Source: JAJDGF01 sp031549325 (GTDB taxonomy: Bacteria; Bacillota; Clostridia; Christensenellales; Aristaeellaceae). Taken from it: a stretch of DNA of 34,420 nucleotides. The position numbers and the translations under genes are program-made. Location: positions 1 to 34,420 of the forward strand of contig JAVBQA010000072.1 of assembly GCA_031549325.1 (NCBI GenBank), given 5' to 3'. Positions 15,972-23,551 of the stretch are shown in pieces. The notes below the pieces were generated by a model. It was not told the DNA's origin and did no database searches. It was given only the letters and a program-made list of their open reading frames with translations. Each line of letters opens with the position of its first letter. The stretch's first letter is position 1.

Positions 15972-16667
15972 CTATCCCTCCACGGTTTTGTGCGATTCGT
16001 CCTGCTCGGGCGCGAGCCCTGTGATGTAGTCGTACAGCGGTTTCAGGTGCCGGTAGCCGCCCGCCAGCTCGTCCACCAGCCGGGGCGAGCACAGCAGCTC
16101 GAAGTCGTTCAGCGCCTTCTCGACGTAGAAACCCTTCAGCGCATACCAGGGCTGAAGGTCGGGCGGGACGCCGGGGGGCACCTCCATGCGCTTGTAGGCC
16201 TTGGGATGCAGCGTGAAGCGCGACAGCGCGCCCTCCGCGATGCCCTGAAAGTGCTCGGGCGCTTGCAGAATCTGGCGGCGCAGCGCGTTCATCACCGGGC
16301 GGTTCTCATCGTAGTAGCCCATGCCGTAGCTGGCGCCGCCGGCGCCGATGTCGAAGTACACGCCCAGGGTGGTGCAGCGAAGCACGCCCGGTTTCCGAAA
16401 CGCGAGCCACAGGTAGTCCCGGTAGGGCGACTTGTCGTTGCTGAAGCGTACATCCCGGTTGATGCGGGAGACCACCTTCTGCGGGCGGGTCTCGAGCAGC
16501 GGGTCGAGCTCGTGAACCGCGTCATACAGCGCCTCGGCCAGCGCCCGGGCGGGCTCGCGCAGCGAGCGCTCATACCAGTCGCGGTTGGCGAGGAAAAACT
16601 CGCGGTTGTTGTTGAATTTGATCGCCATCAAAAACTCGAAGGTTTCCCTGGTAAAGCCGGTAAACAC
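15972..16667 (-). CDS. DUF2461 family protein
   Basis: The 231-residue protein matches the DUF2461 (TIGR02453-type) family. The opening FTGFTRETFEFLMAIKFNNNREFFLANRDWYE and the central RINRDVRFSNDKSPYRDYLWLAF are characteristic. The biochemical role is unknown. The GTG at 16667 is chosen because the family starts at FTGF and AAAAGGATGG lies upstream; the longer in-frame extension to 16802 reads as low-complexity Arg-rich noise. It is first in a minus-strand group with the phosphohexomutase and transketolase. Confidence 0.85.
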   Translation of the reverse strand: MFTGFTRETFEFLMAIKFNNNREFFLANRDWYERSLREPARALAEALYDAVHELDPLLETRPQKVVSRINRDVRFSNDKSPYRDYLWLAFRKPGVLRCTTLGVYFDIGAGGASYGMGYYDENRPVMNALRRQILQAPEHFQGIAEGALSRFTLHPKAYKRMEVPPGVPPDLQPWYALKGFYVEKALNDFELLCSPRLVDELAGGYRHLKPLYDYITGLAPEQDESHKTVEG

Positions 16668-16798
16668 GGTAAATGACCATCCTTTTGAGTGGTGTGGGCC
16701 GGGAGAGGCGCACGCCCAACGGGCGCTTTTGCGCAAACCGCGCATGCGGGCCGATCTGGCACGCCTCCACACGGACGGCGACGCGCCATCCGCCCGAA

Positions 16799-18535
16799 TC
16801 ACCGGGGCGCCAGGTCTGCCTTTTTGTACACCCCGGTATCGTCGTCGGGGCTGATCGGCTTCTGCTCGGAGGCGTTTTCCAGCCGCGCGTTGCGGTTGCT
16901 GCGCCGAAGCTTTCTCAGGCGCAGTTTTTTCAGCTTGCGCCTGCGGGAGAACCGGATGCCCGCGCCCACGAGGATCGCGCCCACCAGCACGGCCAGCACG
17001 GCCAGCACCATTGTCACCATGCGGTTAAAGGAGTTGGCGTTGTCGTCCATGTGGTAGGCGGTGTTGTCCAGGCCGAGCACGGCGGTGACGTCGGGCGAGG
17101 CGCCGGCATAAATCTGCGCGCTCTCCTTGAGGGAGATGTCGATGGGCGGCTTGGTCAGCACCGACAGGCGGCCGCCCTGGGCGTCGCTCAGATCGGCGAT
17201 GAACACGAAGCTGTGGGGCTGTTCCACGATGTACTGCTGTTCTACCACGGTGTCGCCCGGCGCGGCCACGGCCAGCATTCGGATCTCGCCCAGCGTGCGC
17301 TCGGACAGCTTGACATTGCGTATGTCCATCTCACCGCCGTTATGAATGGTGATTTTGAAATTCACCGGGCCGGGCGCGTCCAGAACCACCGCATCCGGCT
17401 CGGCGGTGATGCTCAGGTTGATGTCGTTCACGGCGGGAGAGACCGCCACCGTCAGCATGTTGCTCCGGGCGCTGGTCTCGCTGCCGTTCACGCTCTTGCC
17501 GCTCAGGCTGAGCAGGAACGTGGTGGTGGTCTTGATGCTGACGCGCTTGGTGAGCACATACACATTGCCCGGCTTGAACTCGCCCGGCACGTTGCTCAGG
17601 TACCCCAGGGCCTGGTCGCGGATCTCCAGCTTGTCATAGGCCACGTTGCCGCGGTTGGTCAGCTCGAGGCTCAGCGTCACCAGCTCGCCAGGAGCCACGG
17701 CGCTCTTGTCACAGGTCAGCTTCATATCCAGCCGCTCGTCTGCCAGATAGATCATGACCGGATCCGGCTTCACGCTCTGGCGCGCCTCGGCGTTTGCATA
17801 GCTGTAACTCACCTGCGGCTTGCTCTCGCAGGTTTCTTCGACCTTGAGCTTGCGCGTGAAGTTCACGCGCTTGCCGGGCGCCAGCTGATCCACCCGGGAA
17901 ATCTCGTCAAACAGCGAATCGCGCAGCACCAGATCGGTCAGCGCCACGTTGCCGGTGTTGCGCAGCCGGTAGGTGATGGTGATCTCCTCGCCCGGCTGGG
18001 CATAGTTGGCGGACGGCGAGCGGGTGAACTCGAGCTTCGGTTCGGCCTTGAGCCGGGTGAGGGGCACGAGCACCGTCTGCTCGGACTCGACGGGGATGTC
18101 CCCGCCTTCGCCCAGCGTGTAGCTCACCGTGTATTCGACGCCGCCCGCGCGCAGCTGGCGGTAGGTGGGGGTGACGGTTTCGTTGAATACGCGGGAAGAC
18201 TGGCCGCTGCCCGACAGCGCGCCGATTTCCGCGGCCAGCTCGCCGTCCTCGCGCAGCACGCGGATGTTTGTGATCGGATCGGTGGCGCTGTTGACGATGG
18301 TCAGGTAGATCTGGGTGGGCTGGGGCACGGCCATGCCGGACGGCGACGCCGACGGGCTGACCGACAGCGTGTCGCGCGGGTCGGCCTTTTGAAAGCCCAC
18401 GGCCTCGGAGCTGCTGATCTTCTCGGCGTACGCCAAAGCAGACTGCGCGCTCGCGGCGCCACAGCCCAGCAGACCGGCGCAGCACAGCGCCAGCAAAACA
18501 CCCGTGAAGAGGGACGTAACCCTTTTTAGCCGCAT
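16799..18535 (-). CDS. membrane-anchored Ig-like (DUF11/CARDB-type) surface protein, possible lipoprotein
   Basis: The 578-residue protein begins with a signal sequence whose LLGC (C25) resembles a lipobox, though peptidase I cleavage after ASA is also possible. A Ser/Pro-rich stretch is followed by at least three beta-sandwich-type repeats with NTGNVALTDLVLRD, NRGNVAYDKLEIRD and NGGEMDIRNVKL signatures, typical of DUF11/CARDB-like domains. A membrane helix at about 506-529 is followed by a very basic cytoplasmic tail (SRRRKLKKLRLRKLRR). It lies downstream of the MacB-type permease but has its own consensus promoter. It is probably an extracytoplasmic partner of the ABC system; that is inference. 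Confidence 0.8.
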   Translation of the reverse strand: MRLKRVTSLFTGVLLALCCAGLLGCGAASAQSALAYAEKISSSEAVGFQKADPRDTLSVSPSASPSGMAVPQPTQIYLTIVNSATDPITNIRVLREDGELAAEIGALSGSGQSSRVFNETVTPTYRQLRAGGVEYTVSYTLGEGGDIPVESEQTVLVPLTRLKAEPKLEFTRSPSANYAQPGEEITITYRLRNTGNVALTDLVLRDSLFDEISRVDQLAPGKRVNFTRKLKVEETCESKPQVSYSYANAEARQSVKPDPVMIYLADERLDMKLTCDKSAVAPGELVTLSLELTNRGNVAYDKLEIRDQALGYLSNVPGEFKPGNVYVLTKRVSIKTTTTFLLSLSGKSVNGSETSARSNMLTVAVSPAVNDINLSITAEPDAVVLDAPGPVNFKITIHNGGEMDIRNVKLSERTLGEIRMLAVAAPGDTVVEQQYIVEQPHSFVFIADLSDAQGGRLSVLTKPPIDISLKESAQIYAGASPDVTAVLGLDNTAYHMDDNANSFNRMVTMVLAVLAVLVGAILVGAGIRFSRRRKLKKLRLRKLRRSNRNARLENASEQKPISPDDDTGVYKKADLAPR

Positions 18536-18598
18536 GGGAACCTACTTCCTGTAAGATAGCCCAGAGGCACGGGCCAAAGCGCCCGCGCCCCTTTGCAT

Positions 18599-18627
18599 AT
18601 TCTATTGCATTCGCCAACCACTGTCAA
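18599..18627 (-). promoter_or_regulatory. sigma-A promoter of the Ig-like protein gene
   Basis: On the minus strand, a perfect -35 TTGACA (18627-18622), a 17-bp spacer and -10 TAGAAT (18604-18599) are present. It lies in the gap after the permease gene, so the last gene of the module can be expressed separately. Confidence 0.88.
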
Positions 18628-18675
18628 GAAACCGCGCCGTCCAGGGTTGATTGTTGCAATACTATTTCACAAATA

Positions 18676-20082
18676 TTACTCCGCCGACCGGATGGCTTCC
18701 AGCGACGACAGGCTCATGGCGTGTTGCGCCGGGCGGATGCCCGACACGATCGAAACGACGAGCACGCCCAGCCAGGTGAGCCCCGCCAGCTGCCAGGGGA
18801 TGATGGACGTGGTGCCGCCCTCGGTGGTGATGGAGCTGGAGGAGGACATGACCTGGGCAACGATCTGCTGCAGCCAGGGCACATTGTTGAGCAGATAGCT
18901 CAGCAGGTAGCTGAGGATCAGCCCGATCGCGCCGCCGAACACCCCGATGTAGGCCGCCTCGGACAGGAACATCAGCCGTATGTTGCCCAAGCGGCAGCCC
19001 AGCACCTTCATCACGCCGATCTCACGGGTGCGCTCATAGATAGACATCATCATGGTGTTCATGATGGAAAGCGCCGCCACCAGCATGGTGACAACGCCGA
19101 TGAACCCCAGGAAGCCCTGCATGGTGCGAATCTGGTCTCTGAAGTTCTTCACGGTGTCCAGCATGCTTGAGGGCTGCAGGCCCATGTCCGTGAGCTCGCG
19201 CACGGCGGTCTCCACTTCCTCGGTGGATCTGGCCAGCACGTAGACCCGGTCGTAGTTCACGATGGGCTCCCAGCCGAGCTCCTTGCACAGCTTCCGGTTG
19301 TCGCGCTGAAAGCGCTTGACCCAGTTCAGGTTCACGATGGCGCCCTGCAGGAAATCCCAGTCGTTGGAGCTGGGGTTGATGATGCCCTGCATCTTGGCCT
19401 TGAACTCGTTCTCGATGGTGCGCACCTCGGCTTCCGGGTCGTTGCTGGCCTCGGAGTAGTCGTCGTAGCGCAGGAACAGCTTGTAGTTGGACTTGAACCA
19501 GTTGACCTTGGGCAGCGGCAGTTCCTTGCCGTCAAAGAACATCGTCCAGTAGTCGGTGTAGTCGTCGCCCTTCTTCGGGTCCTTGAACTCCATCAGCGCC
19601 AGCTCCGACATCAGAAACTCCATGCGGTCGGTGCTGCCGGTGAAGTAGTTGCCCGATTTCAGGCCCATGATCTTGGCGAAATCCTTGGGCAGCACGCCGG
19701 TGAGGTAGGTGCGGTTCTCGAGCTTCCCGGTCTGGATGGCGAACTCGGCGTTGATCCAGATGTTCACCAGCGGGGTGACCGCCTCCACGCCGTTGCAGCG
19801 CCGGATGCGCGACAGCACGCTGTCGTTGATCTTGGTGATGCGGTTGCCGGTGGTGGTGCCGTCCGATCCGTAGCCGCCGTAGTAGGGAAACACGTTGATC
19901 ACGCGCAGGTTGGTGTAGCCCTCAAGCGCCTCCATCTGGGTCTTCTCCGCGCCGTAACCCAGCGAGATCGTGACCACGATGGCCGCCGTGCCGATGACCA
20001 CGCCCAACATGGTGAGCGCCGAGCGCAGCTTTCTGCGCAGCAGGTTGTTCAGCGCCTGGCCGAGAATGTCAATCCATTTCAT
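18676..20082 (-). CDS. MacB-type ABC transporter permease
   Basis: The 468-residue protein has MacB/FtsX architecture. A first membrane helix (about 22-44, MLGVVIGTAAIVV) is followed by a large extracytoplasmic domain of about 270 residues and three C-terminal helices. The conserved coupling segment ALSIMNTMMMSIYERTREIGVMKVLG sits before helix three. In the known family such permeases transmit ATP-driven motion across the membrane and need not carry substrate through it. The start overlaps the end of the upstream CARDB-like gene by 14 bases, and the cognate ATPase is two genes upstream. No membrane-fusion protein gene is present. Confidence 0.92.
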   Translation of the reverse strand: MKWIDILGQALNNLLRRKLRSALTMLGVVIGTAAIVVTISLGYGAEKTQMEALEGYTNLRVINVFPYYGGYGSDGTTTGNRITKINDSVLSRIRRCNGVEAVTPLVNIWINAEFAIQTGKLENRTYLTGVLPKDFAKIMGLKSGNYFTGSTDRMEFLMSELALMEFKDPKKGDDYTDYWTMFFDGKELPLPKVNWFKSNYKLFLRYDDYSEASNDPEAEVRTIENEFKAKMQGIINPSSNDWDFLQGAIVNLNWVKRFQRDNRKLCKELGWEPIVNYDRVYVLARSTEEVETAVRELTDMGLQPSSMLDTVKNFRDQIRTMQGFLGFIGVVTMLVAALSIMNTMMMSIYERTREIGVMKVLGCRLGNIRLMFLSEAAYIGVFGGAIGLILSYLLSYLLNNVPWLQQIVAQVMSSSSSITTEGGTTSIIPWQLAGLTWLGVLVVSIVSGIRPAQHAMSLSSLEAIRSAE

Positions 20083-22138
20083 CGTCTTCCATTGCCCTTC
20101 TGCGGCGCTTCCTGGCGCTGACCGTCATGGACACGATCAGCAGCAGCACCAGCGTGCCCAGCGCGACGTACAGCCACAGCGGCAGCTGACCCATAATGTC
20201 GTGCGGGGTCACCGTGGGCGGCGGCGGGGGCGCGTCGCCAGCGCCATCATCGCCCTCGTTGTAGAACGACTCGTCATCCAGGCTGCTGGCCGAGAAGGCG
20301 AAGGGCATCTTCAAGGATGGCTCCACCGGCTTGCCATTCTCGTCTTCATAGGTGACCTCGACGAACGCCTCATAGCTGCCCATCGCGCTGGGCGTGCACT
20401 CCAGATCCAGCGTCTTGGAGGCCGCCGCGTCGATCTGGCCGCCGTGAACCCGGGGGCCGGCGGGCAGGGCGGGGTTGTCGGAAACCACCTGGGCGTACAC
20501 ATTGTACAGCGGGGATTTGCCGGTGTTGGCGATGCTGATGGACAGGTCGAAGCTCTCGTCCACCGTGGCGGTGGTCGAACCCAGCTTCGGCTCTTCAACC
20601 TTGATCTTCTGCACCGGCAGCACCTGCACGACCACCGTCTGGCTGTCGGATTTCGCGGCCACCTTCTGATCCTCAAACTCCAGCGCCACTTCCATCTTCA
20701 CGAAGCGGTTGGCGATCTCCTTTTGGGCGACCAGGTTGATGGGCAGCTCGACAGTGGAGTCGGCGGGGATTTTCGGAACGTATTCCACGTTGGTCTTCTC
20801 GCCCGCGGGCAGCACGGCGTCGTCGGTGGCGGTGTAGGTCAGCGCCATGTTTTGCACATACTGCTTCTTGCTGTAGTTGGTGAGCTTCAGAAACAGGGTG
20901 AACGGGTCGCCCGCTTTGGGCATGGCGGGCTCGGTGCGCACGCCGGTGATGATGATGCGCGCCTCCGACGTGGGCTTCTCGGTGCCGCTGCTGATGCCGC
21001 CCCCGCCGCCGGTGCTGGTGGAGGCCTTCTTGGTGACCTTGACCTTGACGTACAGCGTGGTCGAATGACTGCCGTTGCCGTCGGTCCAGCTCAGCTTGAA
21101 GGGCACGTCGTGGGTGGCGACCTTCGCGCCGGAGGCGACGGTCACCGGGAAGGTGGCCAGGCCCTTGTTGGCGCTGCCGCTTGGGGGCAAATCTGTGCGC
21201 AGGGCCTCGGGCACGTCTTCGACCGGCAGCGCGATGGCCGTTGCGAACCGGTCGCCGTTGGCGGTGGACACGCTGGCGTTCGAGAACGGGGAGCCCGAGC
21301 CGATCTGGGCGGACATGGCGGTGATGTTGGTGTCGGTGACGAACTCCTGGTGGAAGCTGCTCGGCAGCGTGCCCTCGACGTACTCGTTGATCTGGCCGCC
21401 GGTCATCGCTTTGTTGCTGATGTAGTTGGCGGCCGTGTCGCCCGTCTTGAAGTAGGCGATCGGAATGTTGATGGTCAGTTTGTCGCCCTGCTTGGCGGTG
21501 TAGCTGAGGCTCGGGTTGGCCAGGACGACCGAGTCATACAGCACGTAGACCACGCGGTCCTTCTTGATGTTGTCCAGGTTGTCGCTGGTTGCGGGGTCCC
21601 ACTTGTTGGGGTTCAGGTAGTAGGTGTGGTTGTCTGTCGTGTTGACCACCTTGTTGTAGGGGGTGACCTTGGACAGACTGACCTTGCCGCCCTTTTTTAC
21701 TTCAATCGTGTCGGCGGCCGGGAAGGTGGTTTCCACGCCGTTGATCTTGGCATAGAACTCCACAAAATACGTGACGGCCTTGGCCTGAACCTGCGGCTCC
21801 GCCGACTGGGGGGTGGGCTCGGCGCTGGGGGCGGGGGTGGCTTCGCTGGGTTCGGTCGGCGCCGGCGTCGGCTCGTGCGTGGGGGCCGGCGTCGGCTCGG
21901 CCGGCGGCTGCGGAATCAGGTCGCCGGACACCGGCGTCAGCTCGCCAGGGGCGGGCGCCGGCTTCTTCTTTTTCTTCTTGGCGTCCTTGGAGGCGACCGA
22001 CAGGGGGCCGTCCGCCTGGATAAACGGGCCTTGCGCAAGGCTGCCCGGCGCTTCGGCCAAGGCAATGCCGCAGGGCAAAGCCAGCGTCAGCGTGAGCAGC
22101 AGGGATAGCGCGAGCGCGAGGATGCGTTTGTTGTTCAT
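20069..22138 (-). CDS. large CARDB-like membrane-anchored surface protein
   Basis: The 689-residue protein has a signal peptide (about 1-28, ending ALAEA) and a Lys-rich patch (KKKKKK, near 55-60). A Pro/Thr/Glu-rich linker with repeated PTPAPT units (about 62-118) leads to several beta-rich domains. The later ones (GVRTEPAMPKAGDPFTLFLKLTNYSK and VDESFDLSISIANTGKSPLYN) resemble CARDB adhesion modules. A membrane helix at about 652-674 and an RKRRRR tail anchor it. The ATG has GAGGAGG upstream. It sits between the ATPase and permease genes, where YknX/MacA-type adaptors are found in other operons, so it may play the extracytoplasmic partner role. Confidence 0.82.
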   Translation of the reverse strand: MNNKRILALALSLLLTLTLALPCGIALAEAPGSLAQGPFIQADGPLSVASKDAKKKKKKPAPAPGELTPVSGDLIPQPPAEPTPAPTHEPTPAPTEPSEATPAPSAEPTPQSAEPQVQAKAVTYFVEFYAKINGVETTFPAADTIEVKKGGKVSLSKVTPYNKVVNTTDNHTYYLNPNKWDPATSDNLDNIKKDRVVYVLYDSVVLANPSLSYTAKQGDKLTINIPIAYFKTGDTAANYISNKAMTGGQINEYVEGTLPSSFHQEFVTDTNITAMSAQIGSGSPFSNASVSTANGDRFATAIALPVEDVPEALRTDLPPSGSANKGLATFPVTVASGAKVATHDVPFKLSWTDGNGSHSTTLYVKVKVTKKASTSTGGGGGISSGTEKPTSEARIIITGVRTEPAMPKAGDPFTLFLKLTNYSKKQYVQNMALTYTATDDAVLPAGEKTNVEYVPKIPADSTVELPINLVAQKEIANRFVKMEVALEFEDQKVAAKSDSQTVVVQVLPVQKIKVEEPKLGSTTATVDESFDLSISIANTGKSPLYNVYAQVVSDNPALPAGPRVHGGQIDAAASKTLDLECTPSAMGSYEAFVEVTYEDENGKPVEPSLKMPFAFSASSLDDESFYNEGDDGAGDAPPPPPTVTPHDIMGQLPLWLYVALGTLVLLLIVSMTVSARKRRRRAMEDDEMD

Positions 22139-22181
22139 GGCGGGTCGTCCTCCTCAGAAGTAGGATGAGATGGGGGAAAGG

Positions 22182-22982
22182 TCAGGCCTGCGCGGCGGCT
22201 TCCTGTTCGGCTTCGGCGTCGTCGATTTCCACCACCGTGCCGTCGTCCAGGGTGCGCACCAGCGCGATCTTGGCCGGGTTTTCGTTTTTTGTGTTTTCGA
22301 GGATCTTGCCGTCCAGCAGCATGATCACCCGGTCGGCGTACTGCGCCATTTCCGGGTCGTGGGTGACCATGATGAGCGTGGTGTTGCGCTCCTTGCAGAT
22401 GGTGCGGATCAGCCGCAGAATCTCGCGGCTGGTTTTGAGGTCCAGGTTGCCGGTGGGCTCGTCGGCGAACATGATCTTGGGGGTGGTGACCAACGCCCGC
22501 GCGATGCCCACGCGCTGCTGCTGCCCGCCCGACATCTGGGTGGGCTTGTGGCGCATGTGGGACTGGAGCCCAACCGCCGTCAGCATCTTGCGCGCCTGGC
22601 GCGTGCGTTGCGCGGCGCTCACGCCCTTGTACATCAGCGGCATGGCCACGTTGTCGAGCGCGGTGTGCATCGCAAACAGGTTGAACTGCTGAAAAACGAA
22701 GCCCACGTTGTCCAGCCTGAACTGCACCAGCGAGCCTTCGTCCATGCGCTCAATCTGCTTTCCGGCGATGCGGATATGGCCCTTGGTGGGTTTTTCCAGG
22801 CCCGCGATCATGTTCAGCATGGTGCTCTTGCCCGAGCCCGAGCGCCCGATGATGCAGGTGAATTCGCCCGGATAAATCGAAAGCGACACACCGTCCAGCG
22901 CGCGCAACTTGGTGGATCCGATCGTGTAAACCTTGGCGACATCGCGGAGCTCGATGATCGGATCGATGTTGGCGCTGGGCAT
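22182..22982 (-). CDS. ABC transporter ATP-binding protein (MacB/LolD class)
   Basis: This 266-residue ATPase has Walker A GRSGSGKST (46-54), Q-loop FVFQQF, signature MSGGQQQRVGIARAL (150-164), Walker B IMFADEPTGNLD and the switch His in MVTHDP. It belongs to the class that pairs with MacB-like permeases. A short Asp/Glu/Ala-rich C-terminal tail is present. The ATG at 22982 is preferred because AAAGGAG lies upstream at good spacing; the in-frame ATG at 23021 sits at the transcription start region. It is the first gene of the ABC operon. Confidence 0.94.
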   Translation of the reverse strand: MPSANIDPIIELRDVAKVYTIGSTKLRALDGVSLSIYPGEFTCIIGRSGSGKSTMLNMIAGLEKPTKGHIRIAGKQIERMDEGSLVQFRLDNVGFVFQQFNLFAMHTALDNVAMPLMYKGVSAAQRTRQARKMLTAVGLQSHMRHKPTQMSGGQQQRVGIARALVTTPKIMFADEPTGNLDLKTSREILRLIRTICKERNTTLIMVTHDPEMAQYADRVIMLLDGKILENTKNENPAKIALVRTLDDGTVVEIDDAEAEQEAAAQA

Positions 22983-23030
22983 GTTCGCATTCTCCTTTCC
23001 GGATGCCATTTGGCCATGCATATATAGGAT

Positions 23031-23058
23031 ATTGTATCATAAACGCACGGCAAATCAA
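23031..23058 (-). promoter_or_regulatory. promoter of the ABC operon
   Basis: On the minus strand, a -35-like TTGATT (23058-23053), a 16-bp spacer and -10 TACAAT (23036-23031) with an extended TG before the -10 are present. Its position supports the internal ATG at 22982 as the real start. Confidence 0.75.
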
Positions 23059-23200
23059 ATAGTTTGACGCGCGCGCCCGCCAATAAGTTGCAGTAAAGTC
23101 AATGGCTGGAAACCCATGAATAGCAAGGCGCGCCGCTGCGTATGCTATCAAAGCACAATTCCGACAAACAAAATAAGTTCTTTTATGAGGAGATGCCTGA

Positions 23201-23347
23201 ATGTCCATGATGGAATGCGCCCACTGCAGGCGGGCCGCCGACGCGCGCTCGATGCGCGGCTGCGATAGCTGCGGAGGCATGGTCTGCGAGGATTGCGGCC
23301 AGCAGGTGAGCGAGTGCCCGGGCGAGCACGACGATTACGAGGCGTAG
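23201..23347 (+). CDS. 48-residue cysteine-rich (zinc-ribbon-like) mini-protein
   Basis: A short plus-strand gene encodes MSMMECAHCRRAADARSM, then RGCDSCGGMVCEDCGQQV, then SECPGEHDDYEA. Seven cysteines (C6, C9, C21, C24, C29, C32, C39) make three CxxC pairs, plus H8, which is enough for one or two zinc sites. GAGGAG lies 8 bases before the ATG, an ideal ribosome binding site. No clear promoter is seen. It is alone on the plus strand between the divergent ABC operon and the convergent histidine kinase. No function is assigned; zinc binding and a regulatory or adaptor role are inference. Confidence 0.72.
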   Translation: MSMMECAHCRRAADARSMRGCDSCGGMVCEDCGQQVSECPGEHDDYEA

Positions 23348-23462
23348 CGCGGCTGATAAGCGGCAATACGGGTTCAATACCAATGAAAAATCGTAACGCC
23401 GCGCCGCGCCGGATCTTTTTTTGCGCCGCCGCTTTGGATGTGCCGGCGTTTACGCGGGCGTC

Positions 23463-23549
23463 AAACGGGCGGGCGAACGCAGTTTCCCCTACGATGCTGT
23501 ACGGTTTATGCACGTACCCGTAGGGGAAACTGCGTTCGCCCGCCCGTTT
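23463..23549. repeat. perfect 31-bp inverted repeat with 25-base spacer
   Basis: The left arm 23463-23493 (starting AAACGGGCGGGCGAACGC) is the exact reverse complement of the right arm 23519-23549. On the minus strand it begins two bases after the histidine-kinase stop codon and is followed by only three T residues, so it is not a typical terminator, though it would form a very stable RNA hairpin. Confidence 0.9.
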
Positions 23550-23551
23550 CG

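Noticed and set aside
16673..18529. 618-codon plus-strand frame antisense to the Ig-like protein gene
   Set aside because: The minus strand has signal peptide, repeats, membrane helix and promoter; the plus frame has none.
19970..22108. 712-codon plus-strand frame antisense to the permease and CARDB-like genes
   Set aside because: It spans two real genes and is extremely Gly/Arg/Val-rich, without a ribosome binding site or motif.
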